DNA of 64,000 nucleotides. It comes from Neurospora tetraspora (taxonomy: Eukaryota > Ascomycota > Sordariomycetes > Sordariales > Sordariaceae). Position 1 is the first letter of the stretch. The number at the start of each line of letters is the position of its first letter. Positions 49,497 to 61,500 of this stretch are shown here, piece after piece. Both the position numbers and the translations under genes were made by a program. Location of the stretch: positions 2,079,001 through 2,143,000 of the forward strand of contig NW_026944385.1 of assembly GCF_033439725.1 (NCBI RefSeq), read 5' to 3'. Under the pieces are notes generated by a model. That model ran no database searches and was not told the DNA's origin. It worked only from the letters and a program-made list of their open reading frames with translations.

Positions 49497-51532
49497 GGTA
49501 AACTCTCCCAACATTTTATGGAAGGAGGGGAATATGTGGTAATGTGAGGAGGCGTGCGACCATGCATCGCTTCCACGTTATTTTGTCTTTGGATTGTACA
49601 TATTAGTCGTTTCTCTCGGCCATCTCTTTCTCTTTCCCTCGAACTGTGAATGGGCTACCATGACGACAAGCGTTGTCCCTCGGCCTGTCAGGTTTGCGTT
49701 TACGCTACGGCAGACTCGTATATCACACCCTTTACTGCCGACCCTGCAAACAGTTCAACGACATCCACACGGAACTGTACTACGACACAATCTCTCTTGG
49801 AGTTTGCCCTATTTCACGGATTTTTCGATACGGTCCAGCTTAATCCTGTTCGCATTCACGGCTTACAACGTTTCGGCATGGGCGCGGAGTCTTGAGCGGT
49901 GTGGGGTTTATACGTCTTTGTTGGCTTTACGGCGGAAGCGGCTTTATACTCCACGAGGCGCTGCGAGATTTTTTTCCTCCATTGAAACGCCTCTCATCCC
50001 TTATACCCAACACAGTTCCTCGTTCCTCGAATCTCCAGCCGATTTCACCTTTCGACACATGAGCAAATCAATTCTTTATTTTGGCTCTCACATTTTCATC
50101 ATTTGATGATCGCACGACTCAACAACATCGGCTCTACAGGCGGATCAGGCTCTATGGATTACAAAAAGGCGCGCACGCAAAACTTATACACGACGGATGG
50201 ACGGGCTTTTTGTCATGGCTGGCGGTTTCACAGATATTTCGTGTTTACGGAGGAGGGATCGGCTTCTGTTTCGTTTTGTTATGGTGGGCTCACATAAACG
50301 GCGTCATGGGTTTGGCTTTTGGGCGGCGCGTGGCGTGATGGTCAGCCAGGGACAGCTGGCTACAGCTGATCATGGTTTGGAACGGATACCATTTTTAGGT
50401 TGCGCCTCGCTGGTTTTGTCTTTTTCTCTTTTTTATTCTTCGGACGACTTGGGGTATGGATCTCGAGAGGGAGTTGCAGCGTGCTGGATTCATGGTGGCG
50501 GAAGGAGATATGGACATCTAGATAGCTCGTCGACATCTTACAGGACGGGTGGTTGTCTGCATTGGGAGGAGACGGGTGGCAGGAACGGCCGGAACGCGAC
50601 TTGGTCCTCACTTGAGCAAGAATTGGTGGTGACGTCGTAGGATGGTCACGCACTGGTTCTTTGCAGATGGAGGAAGCGAACTGGGAAGGAATGGCACAGC
50701 GAATGGAAGGATTGGAGGATATCTGGTGAGTTGGAGGACGAGACATACCTTTATCTCGACAGTTGATATTGAGGGGAGCGGGGATGAGTGGATGTTCAGT
50801 TGTGGCTGGGAAAGCTGTGTTTGGTGTTCCTTCGGGAGGCTACATTCAGCGCCATCCACATAGCTGGTTGTCCAGCGAACCTTTGTGGTAATGCAGCCAT
50901 GACACTGCTGCACGACCCAAGATACTTGCCGCAACGCCAAGGATTGTCAGCCATTGCTCATCCACCGCTTTTGCCCTTGTCCGGCTTGTGGTGTTTGTGG
51001 ACGGCTGGCATCCGTCATTGTGGGAAGGAGGCATATCGGGAACTCATGAATCCGTATGCCATGACAACGACCATCACCCCTGGAGCCTTGGTCCGAACCA
51101 GCAGTCTTTGGCTCAGGCACGCGTGCAAGAGAGCCACTGCTATACGGGGCATCGAGAGGCCGGATGAGAAAAAGAGACGAAAACCATGATAAAACAACAG
51201 GAAAGAAAGAAAAGAAGCGGGAGACAGCCATCAGATGGACACGATTTGACGATGACGGAGATGCGACCTGGGGAGCATGGACCGTGACGAATGGTGGACC
51301 TCTGGACAAGGTAGATAGCATTTGGTGTTCACATGAATGTTATCTTTTGTCTCTCATAACAATTCTCGCGATTCTTGTTCTGTTTTGTCGTTGTGATTTT
51401 GAGTTGATGCTTCAGGTTTCAGCGAGAACAAAAGATGATGCGCGAAATCGTGAAGCCGAGATTGAGGAACAGCACCGGAGACCCCGCTGGCCGATGGGAC
51501 GAAAAAAAAAAACGGAAAAAAAGTAAGTAAAT
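49497..51532. other. Long intergenic stretch, dhh1 to tRNA-Val; no supported gene
   Basis: Probably dhh1 3' UTR followed by non-coding DNA. Several open frames of 80-170 codons overlap on both strands without domains, coherent splice partners or hydrophobic patterns. Short poly-A/T runs occur near 51,505-51,525. Confidence 0.5.
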
Positions 51533-51606
51533 TGATCCGACCCAGGCTCGATCTGGGGACCTTCAGTGTGTTAGACTGACGTGATAACCAACTACACCAT
51601 CGGACC
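51533..51606 (-). tRNA. tRNA-Val (anticodon AAC), no intron
   Basis: On the minus strand GGTCCGA pairs with TCGGATC, discriminator A. The D-arm is GGTGTAGTTGGTTATCAC, the anticodon loop CTAACAC contains AAC, and the T-arm is CCAGATCGAGCCTGG. 74 nt, complete cloverleaf. Confidence 0.94.
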
Positions 51607-52572
51607 GTTTTTTGTTGAATGGCGCTCCAAAGCATCATCTCAAGTACGTGACTGCCACAACTTTAATCTTGAGAATACCCCCCATCGACAACCGGAAGGA
51701 ACTGAGGTCGGCAAGAAAAGTGGTTATGATGCACATACGGAAGGAGCTCTCCCTTCATGCCTGCCTCGGCCATTTTCCGTTCACTTTTCTGACATTGAAT
51801 GTATGTGAAAACTCATCTTTCCAAACTGCAATTCAATTCTACTTCCATTCCCCTTCCGCGACTGGTTTGTGGACTATTACAGATTTTTGCACGATCCTGC
51901 GCAAGCAGCGCCCTACCGTTAAACACTTCATCATTAGACACCAGGATGTCCCGATATGCATCCTCGCAATTCCGGCGGTCCGGTCCTCCTCCCTGCTCTT
52001 AGGTTTAATGCATTATGCAATATGCACCCTGCCCCCCGAGAGGCACCCTTTCAGTCGATAGTCTCACTCTCCAAATAACAAACCCATCAATACCAGGACA
52101 CAAACTCGCCAGTTTGCCCCAAGAACCACCATATCCGCACTGACCATGACGCATACAAAGACGAGCCATGCTTCCTCCACGAGAATGCAGGGGTCTCATC
52201 GCCGTCATATGCTCGGCTCTATGGCGCAAAAGAAGGCCGCCCGTTGGCCAGTCTGCCATTTTCTCATCAAGAAAGGATGCCGTGGGCTTGCATCCTCCAC
52301 CCCCACAAGAGGAACAAAGTGTTCATCCATTGCACTCGGCACCATCTCATAGCGGCAGGGGGCGGCGGGGGGTTGGCCAGATGCGATGGGTAGGCATGGC
52401 AAACAAAGAACGACAGCCTCCAGTACGTGAACACTTGGCTTGGCCCGCAACGCCACCTGCCGGATTCCCATTCTCGCAAAGACCTTCCAGAACCACACGC
52501 ATCTAGTGAAGCCCTCGGGATCGGGCATTCCACTTGGTCTCTTGTCCATTGAGGTCTAGACTTAGGCGCCGT
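51607..52572. other. Intergenic; no supported gene
   Basis: Overlapping open frames on both strands, none recognisable. Confidence 0.45.
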
Positions 52573-52947
52573 TCAGCTGTCAATAATCTGACGAGTTCTC
52601 CAAGCTGCCGGGTGTGAACACATGGACCCCCAGCACTCCCGCCTCACCTCTTCCAGCTTCACAAGTTCTGTCAACAGACTGTATACTTCTTTGTCCGCCC
52701 TTCCCAGCCAAGCCACGTCTTTGTCCCTAAATTTGCTCTGGCCACGAGATCGAGTCCAGGCAACCAATTCTCCATCTTTCTCCCCAAAAAAGAACTGTCC
52801 CCAGTACATACGTTGCCCAGTTGACAAGTTGATCTTCGTCAATAGATTTTCGGCAGCAAGCGAACGCTCCACGACCCAATTGCCGGTCCGCAGTTCATGA
52901 GACATTTTCAAGAGAAGAATCCAAATTTCATTCATCCGATAAACCAC
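52573..52947 (-). CDS. Possible small hypothetical protein
   Basis: An open frame of up to 124 codons whose composition is balanced and protein-like (blocks such as MSHELRTGNWVVERSLAAEN and VYSLLTELVKLEEVRREC, two amphipathic helices). I recognise no family. It could start at an internal Met (MSHEL). A plus-strand frame (52,622-52,900) overlaps it and at most one can be real. No splice or promoter evidence separates them, so this is a weak call. Confidence 0.22.
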   Translation of the reverse strand: MVYRMNEIWILLLKMSHELRTGNWVVERSLAAENLLTKINLSTGQRMYWGQFFFGEKDGELVAWTRSRGQSKFRDKDVAWLGRADKEVYSLLTELVKLEEVRRECWGSMCSHPAAWRTRQIIDS

Positions 52948-53071
52948 CTAAGGCCACCAAGGAACTCGGCGATATCCCAAGCAGGGTAGAAGATCAGCCG
53001 GCTCCAAGTCTGCCACGCAGAGGTAAAATACCAGTCTACTATCATCCAGGTGCTCGGCTCGTTACCAGAGG

Positions 53072-56065
53072 ATGGAGGCACCTCCGCCTGCTGGCTGGCG
53101 TCCGGCGGCCAGCGCTGCTGGGCCTGTCGACTATATCCTTGCCGGCATATCGACAACATTGGGAACCATTACACGGTTTATACGATCCGTTCGAAACGCG
53201 CATGCGGACCTTTCTTCATTTACCCGAGAGCTTTCTGACATGCGCCTCTTACTCGAGCTGCTGCGTGACGAACACAGTATTCCTCTCTTGTTGCAAGCGC
53301 AGGTACTGTCGCTTCTGGAGGATTGCGGTAATGTGCTCAGTCGGATAGAGGACATTCTGATGCAGTGTCATGGCGCGGATGAATGGGTCTCTTCAGGAAG
53401 GGCAAATATGGCGGAGCTTCGAGGGGATATTGAGACGTATCGGCGTGCGCTGGGACTTGTCCTTGATGTTGTGAATTACCATCAGTAAGTTTTGCCTAAT
53501 CGCGTTCCTTGAACTCTTCTTCACCCAAAATCCTCTTGAAACTGACGTTTTCTGTAAGTTCACCATTCAATTCCGACACCAGCAACTTAGACACCTCCAA
53601 ATCCCAAATAACGACCGAAGTAGACCGGTTGCGCAGTCATACTGCGTTGACAGGCCTCGACAATAGGAACACTTGGCTGGAACCATACATGAATGCCGTG
53701 ATCAATTGCTTGGAGATCACTGGTGCCGATTCCCCTGTGATCAAAGGCGATGGCCCTCCCAAAGACCTGTAAGTCACATGAGACCTTTGCAATGTCATGA
53801 GAAGGCCCGCTAACAGAACCGAGAAACAGTGATTCAACGTCCACACCCGATGTCGATGCCGTACAGAACGGTGTTAGATCTTTAAATCTCGAGTCACAGC
53901 AACCGGCAACACCCCCTAGCGCCCCAACACAGCAAGAAGTAAAACAGTCATCGCCAAAGTACGTCATAAACAGCGTCTACGAAACAGCGGGGCCATGGTA
54001 CCCCCCAGCCGGAGCCATAGCACTTCCCTTCTATAACGGCGGAGAGAACCCTGCATCAGTTGCTTCAAGTCCGAGGAGAGAACCCCAGCAAGTGTCCCCA
54101 CGACTTCGGAATTCGCCTCTGGATCCCTCGAGACATGCCCCAACACCGGAGTCTCCTACATCCATACAATTCTCACAAAGGGCACAGTCACCCCCTTCTA
54201 GCCAACAAAGCTGGGACCGAGGTTCTCCATCCGCGAGATCCGAACCTTTCGAAGCAAGTTATGTACCACACCAGGACCTACGAGCTGACCGATGGTCCGA
54301 ACCTCAGCCAATTCAGAATCCCGAACAGTATGGGTTTAAATCCACACCACAATCGCCACATCAAATGCTACGCGCTGCAACAGCTGGCTCTGTTGGAGCC
54401 TCCATATCGCCTGGTGAAAGCTCGCGAGGTTATTTCCCCAACCCCCAATCATCCGGGTCGTTGGGGTCAGGGACCTACCGCCTTGGTTACGATAGTGGGA
54501 TCTTTTCGTCTACGACCGCGCCGTCTATAGCTACAATGTCGACTAGCACATTGTCAGCAAGTACCTTATCCCCGGCTACTATACACGATTCTCGCTGGTC
54601 ACCACCGTCCCAGTCCCAAAGCCAACAATGGCCAGCAAACACCACTCCTCTCAGTCCTACCCCTCAATGGTCTCACATCAAGTCAGCGGGTCACGTAACC
54701 GCATACAAAAGCAGCACAGTAACTGTGCAATCACACCGAGCCGAGCTTGTGCCTGTACGACACCTTACCGACAAGGGCAAAGGCTCCGACGTCTTCCATA
54801 TCGACTGTTCACCAACCGCCTCTTATTTGGCAACCAAGCATTCCAATAACACAGTTAAGATATGGGCGATTGCGAAGAACACAGTCCATAGCACTATCAA
54901 GATCAAATCGTACGTGCCGGCGCAGCCCCGTTCAAGAGAGTACTTTGTCCGGAGCCATTCAATTCTATCCGAAGGTCCCACGTCCCCTTGCTTTATAGGA
55001 ATCACTACGCATTTCGGGTTGGATCTCGAGATCTACAACTTCACCAAGGGAGGATCCGGAAAGAAGGTCCAGGTTATTGACGAAGCGCACCGTTGGGCCG
55101 CCAGCCACAAACTCGACAACAGTTACGCCCCCCTTGTGATATACCGGCCCGGGGCTGACCGGATCGATCGGTACTTCCTATCACGCAACCCGGGTGCTAA
55201 GAAGCCCTTCTGGGAAGACGCAAGCAGCTGCATTGATCTGACAAAGGCCGATCTTCCCTTCCTTCCCAAGTGGCCGGAGCTAGCCTTCTCCAACGACTCA
55301 CCCTTCCTAATAGCTGCCGCAGGCCCCAGACCTGGCGATCCGCCCAGAGATATCAACTCAAACATCCTCCTCGTGGCCTGGCATCTTACTCCAGTCCAAG
55401 AAGCCAAACTCCAAGCGCGAAGTCCCGTTAACAGCGTCCATTCACACATCCAAGAGTCCGGCGATCCAAAACGACACAAACCCTACCGTTTCTGCGCGCC
55501 CGCTTACACGCAACTACAGACCGCCCTGCCCTCCGTCCTCGTCTCCCACGGCAGCGTGACCGTCTCCATCTGGATTCCCGCCAGCCACGTCAACATCCCG
55601 CTCCCCGGCGGCAAGTTCAGACAAACACGAGTCCCAACGCCCGAGCGCTTCGTCCTGGTGTGGGACATGCCCACCAACACGACCAGACTGATCCCCATCC
55701 CCAACGTGCAGGCGTGCGTGTCGCCAGACTGTCGGCTCGTGGCGTACTGCGATCCCGAGATACAGAAGTTTGTCATCCTCGATGTGACGACGGCGGAGAT
55801 GGTGTGGAAGTGGCCGGATGCGGCGGCGGTGAGCGGGTTTGCGAGCTTTGGACAGTTTGAGGCGATCAAGAAAATCACGGTGTTTGAGTTTAGTCCGGAT
55901 GGAAAGTGGTTGATCGTGGGCGATGCGAGTGGTGCGTTGGGCGTGTATGAGGTGAGGGAGGCGGGGACGAGGTTTGAGTTGTTGGATCAGAGCTCGTTAA
56001 AGGGAGTTTCGGAGCTTGGAGGAGGGAATAGTCTTCCAAGGGGAAATGTTGCGGAGCTGATGTAG
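53072..56065 (+). CDS. Large protein with Helo-like N-terminal helical domain and WD40-like propeller
   Basis: Exons 53,072-53,484, 53,559-53,768 and 53,830-56,065 give 952 residues. Introns of 74 and 61 bp have GTAAGT donors and CTGAC or CTAAC branch sites, and both are phase 2. Residues about 15-140 form a helical domain (GPVDYILAGISTTLGTITRF, then LSDMRLLLELLRDE) like the N-terminal domains of fungal STAND and signalling proteins. About 215-495 is Ser/Pro/Gln-rich and likely disordered. From about 500 to 940 a beta-propeller-like region has WD-type strands (FHIDCSPTASYLATKHSNNT..IW, FEFSPDGKWLIVGDASGALGVYEV). No NTPase lies between, so it is not a STAND receptor. Probably a scaffold conserved in filamentous ascomycetes; function unknown. 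Confidence 0.8.
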
Positions 56066-56463
56066 GAAATTGTAGGTGGTGGGAAGTCTGGTAACGGTGG
56101 CACATCTGTTTTAGCATGTTTGCATGTAGTTTGCGGGCTTGGATATATCATGATTGAGGAGAGGAGGCAGACACAAGGGGGGGACCTACATATGTTATTG
56201 GAAATACCATGGCATGATTTTTCTGGGCTTCAAATGTAATACAGTTGTAAACTTCGAGCCGAAAGGAGGATTTCGTTGTTCATTGCGAACACAACATTGC
56301 CGGTGTTCCTGCACTTTCACCATGTCAACCGAAGGAATTGTCCGCGATAAATTATTTACAAACTGAAAGACAAAAAAAAAATCACGACGAGAAGAGGAAG
56401 AAGCCATGCAAACTCGAAAATAGAATACTACTTGCTACAAGTAGCAAAAAAGTGCAAAAATTT
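56066..56463. other. Intergenic, 3' flank of the propeller gene
   Basis: No gene recognised; probable 3' UTR and spacer before tRNA-Met. Confidence 0.45.
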
Positions 56464-56569
56464 TGGGACCTGGGAGGCTCGAACTCCCGACCTCAGGATT
56501 ACTCCAATATTTACACCGGATCATAGTTAGATATGAGACCTGCGCGCTAGCCAACTGCGCCAAGGTCCC
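56464..56569 (-). tRNA. Elongator tRNA-Met (anticodon CAT) with a 32-nt intron
   Basis: Minus strand: GGGACCT pairs with AGGTCCC, discriminator A at 56,464. D-arm GCGCAGTTGGCTAGCGC, T-arm GGGAGTTCGAGCCTCCC. The anticodon CAT is at 56,533-56,535 in the loop CTCATA. The canonical intron spans about 56,500-56,531 and the stem resumes with TCCTG. The T31-T39 mismatch is shared with yeast elongator tRNA-Met. Confidence 0.93.
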
Positions 56570-57518
56570 TAGCGACCTGTTGTAGGCTGTTGATGGAAAA
56601 ACGCTCCGGATGCAATCCTTAAGTAGCAAGGTGGTATAATGAGGCAGGGGAAGAGCTGAGATGTGACACAATAACGTGAATGTTTGGATGGACACTCGGC
56701 GTTTTTTTACAGCAATTGTTTTGTTTTCAGTTGATATAGAATCTGACCTGAATTTTTAATGGCAGGAGATTTAATGTTCCTTTGTTTTGGATCGTGCAAT
56801 TTCAGAAATTGGCGTCTTCCTTCGCATCAGAATCGCAACTGTGGGTGTAAATTGTAATGATGCACATCGATTTTCGTCTCAAGTGACAGTCCCCCGAAAC
56901 GATCCTTCCCTCCAATCCATTTGGCAAGGAGTTGCCTCGCCTGCACTTACCTGGCAAAATTTTGTTCTTAGTAACTTCCAAGTTTTCTGGATTTCTGAGT
57001 GTCGCGACAGGGAAGGCGTCATGCGTCTTTGCGGATGGGGAGCCCGTTAGGTAGTTGTATGAAGGGGCGTTTCCGACCATGACCTTGAGTGGAGGGGATA
57101 AGGTAGAAGTATAAAAGCTTGTGGTTAAACGGGATTTACAGACCGCATCTTGAGGGACTGCCCTTTGCCGTTTGCACAATGACTGCACAACCTTCCCTTT
57201 TTCATCTCATCCAAAGCGAGGGGTGGGGTTCTTCCGCAGGATTCTCAGTTAAGCTTCAGATCTCTACTCAGTTCCAGGTCGAGCTGGTCCCAAGCTGGGT
57301 CTTGTGCAGACAAGCAATGGTGCCAGGACACTGCCCTCCCTTCACCCGTCTTCCGCCCCATTCACTCCCGCTCTCCGCTAAACAAACCACCCAGCTCTTG
57401 TTCATCCCCACGAGCAAATCCCCGCAAGATCACTCGCCGACTTCCGTTCTCCCCAATACAACCACTTCCAGCACATCTCGGCAACAGGGAACCAACAACG
57501 ACGCCCCATCCTCTCATC
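56570..57518. other. Intergenic, promoter region of the 2EXR gene
   Basis: No gene recognised. A CT/CA-rich leader with blocks such as TCCCTTTTTCATC precedes the ATG at 57,519. Confidence 0.45.
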
Positions 57519-58929
57519 ATGCCTCCCAAAAAGAAGAAACCTCAGGTGGTGCCGATGCCGCTTTTCAGCAGGCTTCCCGCGGAGATACAAATCATGATCT
57601 TCCACGAGGCGCTTCGGAAGCCACAGATTCACTTTGTGAAAGTGACGCGCGATCAAAGTCCTAGATTTATGGATAATGACCGGTTTTGGTCTGTGATCCT
57701 AAAACCCAGGGACAAGAGTGCCGATACTTCCGGTTATCGCCTGTTTGACAACATACAGGATATTGCACTCTTTTCCCCCATCGCGGCTGAAGTGATCCGC
57801 AAAAACACCCTAAAGGTGCACCGTCTGCCAATTTCGAAGGATGGCTCGTGGATGATTGACGCCGCCACGGATCTCGTGGTTCTCGAATTTGATCCCGACA
57901 AATCAGGTAGTAGGGTGCGGTTATGGCACCCACGAAACCGAGTCTACAATTCTACCCTGGACGTCACAGCGATCCGTCAACAGCTTGAGGGGATCCGAAA
58001 AGTCGCTGTGGTATACGGCGGGAACCAACAACCGGACGCTGGATCGAGCGAGAGTCTATTCAAATGTTTGTACCATCACCAGCGGAAACATACGAGTCGG
58101 AATTTCTGTCCGGAGGAGCTGCTGGGGTTGATTTACCAGCTATCTCACATCGAAGCGGTCTATTTCATTCTCAAACACAGGGTAAATGTCAAGGCCGTGA
58201 TAGACTATGCGGCCAGCTACTTTTCCGGTAAGTCGCGCTCCTCTGGATCCCACCCTTTATTCCCACCGCCCCCCCATTTTCTCCTCACATTGCTCTTTAC
58301 TCTCCAATCGTTCACCATACCTCCCCTAACTGACTGCCACCACAGTCCCGTCCGCTACACGCAACACATTCGGCTTCAAAACCTTCTACTCCACAACCAG
58401 GAGCTACATCACTGTCCCCCTTCCTTCCTACGAGATAGGACCGGTATTCCACGCGACCTGGAAGGCGAAGGATTGCATCTGGCCGGAGGACTCACCACCA
58501 GCACTCGTTAGCGCAGCCCGCGAGGCGACTATGGCCCTTCCCCCGGACTCCAGAGAGAGACAATACGTGAAGCATATGCGCAAATTGTCGTACCTAGGTC
58601 GCGCACTAGACCATCGTGAAGAGGTCTGGCCCTTGGTTGCGGAAATGATCCGGCAAATGCGGGCTGATCAAGATACTCACTTCTCGCCGGACTGGCCGCA
58701 TCCAATCCCACCTCAAGCCAACACGGCCCGGTTCAGGGCTTACAGAGAACATCACAGGCTGCAATACAACCTTGACAATCTCACCAAGGAGAGGCGAGAT
58801 AATCTGGAGTTTGGCATGTTGCTTATGGTGGATGAGACGGCTGGCTGTCAGAATGGGAAAGACAAGGACGTCAAATGTAAGGCTGGTGGCGTAAATAAGA
58901 AGACGAAGGATGGAAAATCGGTTGCCTAA
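57519..58929 (+). CDS. 2EXR domain protein (F-box-like fungal family)
   Basis: Exons 57,519-58,227 and 58,346-58,929 (118-bp intron, GTAAGT, branch CTAACTGAC, acceptor CACAG) give 430 residues. The start MPPKKKKPQV leads into PLFSRLPAEIQIMIFHEAL (residues about 14-33), the first signature of the 2EXR domain, an F-box-related fold expanded in filamentous fungi. An FDPDKSGSRVRLW region is typical of the domain's second half. The C-terminus is basic with Lys-rich repeats (KDKDVKCKAGG, KKTKDGK). Partners and role of these proteins are mostly unknown; the F-box-like start suggests protein-protein contacts. Confidence 0.78.
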
Positions 58930-59406
58930 AGTTGTTGGACTGAAGGAGGACAAGGAGCGGATGGGGAATGAGCAAGCGCTTCACTGGTTTTGTTCGTCCA
59001 AGGGCAATGGTTGCAAACGCTCTATTACCACCATAGCACATTTCCTGCAACATAGTTCCGGGTTCGATGAAGGTTGAACTCTTGGTTTCCGAAGGCACAG
59101 CAGATATAGTTTACATCAGATTGCTACTGTGGGTATATCCGCATGGAAAGATGGGTCGGCCGAAGACATAGGGTCCAAGTGTCGCCAGAAAGAGTAAAGA
59201 GGTAGAGGTAGACAGCAATGCGTCAACTTCTATGTAAATACTGGCCTCACATGTTCCTACTTGTATGTAAAGATGATATGCCATGGACAGTAACCCAGAA
59301 TACTAGCGCCTAACGCCTAACGTCTAACAATGAGGCCCACAACGAACGCCATATATGCCCTGGAACACCATCTCACCAGACACCAGACATGACCAACCTC
59401 AATATC
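58930..59406. other. Convergent intergenic region
   Basis: Lies between the ends of a plus-strand and a minus-strand gene; expected to hold both 3' UTRs. A small tandem (GCCTAACGCCTAACGTCTAAC) occurs near 59,307. Confidence 0.5.
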
Positions 59407-61500
59407 TCAAGCGTCAGGATCTGTCTCCTCCTCCGGACCGAAACCACCGGTCCTCCTCCTTCTCTTCCTCATCATCCTTTCCCTCACCCTCATAATCCGG
59501 CGCTCCATATCCTCAAGCCCATCATCGTAACTACCGTTATCACTACTACCACCACCAGCACCTGAGTTCCCACTTCCCAAATCACAACTTTCACCATCTC
59601 CACCTTCCCGCTCCTGCATGTCCTCGTAAACCTGGTCCTCCTCATCAGCATCATCGTCCTCCTCCCTCCCCCTCTTCCTCTTCCTCGACAACCGCGCCGT
59701 TGACAGCCCCTCCTCTACTTCCACCCCCACCCCAGAATCCAACCCTTCCTCAATAACCTCCTCAAAAGCACCCCTAACCCCCTCCACAATCCCCTCCCCC
59801 AACCTCCTCATCCTCCCCCTCCACATCTCATCCCTCCTCCTCACCATACCCTGTACGTCATTAACAACCTCCATCAACTCCCTCTTCTCCCTTTGAAGGA
59901 GTAACGTCTCACCACGCAGATGCTCGCTTTCCAACTGGAGTTTCTTGACCATTTGCAAAGCTACGCGTAAAGAGCGTTGGGTGCGGTCGAGGGAGGCTTG
60001 AAGGGTGGTGTTTTGGGTGGTGAGTGTTTGGAGTTGGGTTTGCTGCTCTGTTGACGGTGAGGAGGGGGATTGCTGGTGGTGCTGTTGGGGGCGGGTTGAT
60101 GATGAAGCAGAACCTGAGGCACGGGTTGGTGTATCCTCTAGCCCTTCGTTTAGGTTGTGAGCATGAATGGTAGTAGCATTAGACGTACGCCTCGAACTCA
60201 AGGCAGACCCTCCATGTCGGGAGTTGGAGCACGGTGTTATGGGTAGTTCCGTACCATGGCCGGTGACGGGCATCATGGTCATAGCCATACCCATAGGGCT
60301 GGTGGTTGGCGGGCTGGGGAAGGGTTTTGTTCCCACTCTGGCTGCTGCTGCTGCTGCTGCTGTTGTTCCCGCTGCCGTTGCTGTTGCTGTTGTCGTTGGA
60401 AGTGGACGACGATGACGTGCCCGACTGCCCGAGGGAGGTGGTGTGCTGCAATCCAGCTGGGCACGGATGGCTTCACCGAATTGCGATGTTGTTAAGCTCA
60501 GAGCCTCCGTCTCCGAGCCTGAGCCGGGGTCATAGTGGTGCCGGTGCGGGTGATCCAATGTCATGCCCATGCCCATGTGCTGCCTATCATCCCCATCATC
60601 TCCTCCCAGATCTTCACCACGCCTCACCGACAATGCGGTGTGAAAAGTTGGGTTACTAGGTGTTTCTGGCGAACGTAGTTGTTGAACAACAGCAGCCTGC
60701 CCCACCGCCCTCCCCCTCTCCAACTCCCACACCCTCCCAGCGTCAACCTCCAGTGGCAACTCCAACTCCACAGTATCGTCATTCTGAAACCTCTCAATCG
60801 TCTCGTTCTTCTCCTTCAACTCAGCCCTAAGCCTTTCAATCTCCTCCTGCGCTTCCTGGGCTTCCTTCTCCCTCTTGCGCCGTTCGGTGTAGACGCGGTT
60901 CATCTTCTCCTCGCTTAGAGCGCTGCTCAGAGAAGCGTTGCGGCGGATCTGGATGCTGCGGCGCTTGTGGCTCTGGCGGAGGGGAAGAAGGTGTGCAGAG
61001 GTAGCTTCGGCGCCAAAAAGGTCTGGGTTGGAGGTGGTGTTGCCGGGTTGTGTTGTTGATGTTAATCTTGTGGGAGCAGACCGTCGACGTGATGGTGTGA
61101 CTGCTGCTGTATTGTGACTCTTATATAGACACTTTGGCGCTGGTGACGGGGGTTGCAAAGATGTGCGCCGGACCATAGGCGTCAGGCCAGTTGATAGTGA
61201 GAGTTCGTCGTCTTCCACCAGTTGCATGCCAGTGCCGCCTGTTGAGAAGTGTATTTTGTTGCCCCTCCGGACGGTCTTGGTCTTCGTTATCTTATTCTTC
61301 AACAAGTTCTGCCGTGGTGTCGTCGGGGGAGTAGGCGGTGATAGCTCTCGTGTGCATGAGACTGCCGGATTCTTGTTCCTGATCGCACTTCTCACATCTA
61401 CGCCGGAAGTAGGACTCCGGCGCACAGTTCCAGTCCCAGTTCGACGCGTGCGTCTCAGCGCTATGGGGAGGTTCAAATCATCGAGGTCGAGGTGCGTCAT
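59407..61500 (-). CDS. Coiled-coil protein, unrecognised
   Basis: Single-exon, 697 residues from the Met at 61,500 (MTHLDLDDLNLPIALRRTRR). The frame stays open for 28 more codons upstream, but that part looks like leader sequence. The first 190 residues are basic, Ser/Thr/Pro-rich. A first coiled coil (about 195-245) is charged: EERRKREKEAQ-type repeats then RLRAELKEKNETIERF. A low-complexity middle has Ala, Gln and Thr runs from CAG/GCA-type repeats near 60,340-60,365. A second, long coiled coil spans about 487-587 (TTLQASLDRTQRSLRVALQM, RELMEVVNDVQ). The C-terminus is acidic then basic (RKRKRGREEDDDADEEDQ, MMRKRRRR), suggesting a nuclear or spindle-pole scaffold. Function is inference only. 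Confidence 0.75.
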   Translation of the reverse strand: MTHLDLDDLNLPIALRRTRRTGTGTVRRSPTSGVDVRSAIRNKNPAVSCTRELSPPTPPTTPRQNLLKNKITKTKTVRRGNKIHFSTGGTGMQLVEDDELSLSTGLTPMVRRTSLQPPSPAPKCLYKSHNTAAVTPSRRRSAPTRLTSTTQPGNTTSNPDLFGAEATSAHLLPLRQSHKRRSIQIRRNASLSSALSEEKMNRVYTERRKREKEAQEAQEEIERLRAELKEKNETIERFQNDDTVELELPLEVDAGRVWELERGRAVGQAAVVQQLRSPETPSNPTFHTALSVRRGEDLGGDDGDDRQHMGMGMTLDHPHRHHYDPGSGSETEALSLTTSQFGEAIRAQLDCSTPPPSGSRARHRRPLPTTTATATAAGTTAAAAAAARVGTKPFPSPPTTSPMGMAMTMMPVTGHGTELPITPCSNSRHGGSALSSRRTSNATTIHAHNLNEGLEDTPTRASGSASSSTRPQQHHQQSPSSPSTEQQTQLQTLTTQNTTLQASLDRTQRSLRVALQMVKKLQLESEHLRGETLLLQREKRELMEVVNDVQGMVRRRDEMWRGRMRRLGEGIVEGVRGAFEEVIEEGLDSGVGVEVEEGLSTARLSRKRKRGREEDDDADEEDQVYEDMQEREGGDGESCDLGSGNSGAGGGSSDNGSYDDGLEDMERRIMRVRERMMRKRRRRTGGFGPEEETDPDA

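Noticed and set aside
48543-49514. Long minus-strand open frame opposite dhh1
   Set aside because: Shadow of a strongly biased coding strand; Leu/Val/Thr-rich without a family.
60250-60500. Cys-rich and Leu-rich plus-strand frames over CTG repeats
   Set aside because: Shadows of the Ala/Gln repeat in the minus-strand coiled-coil gene.
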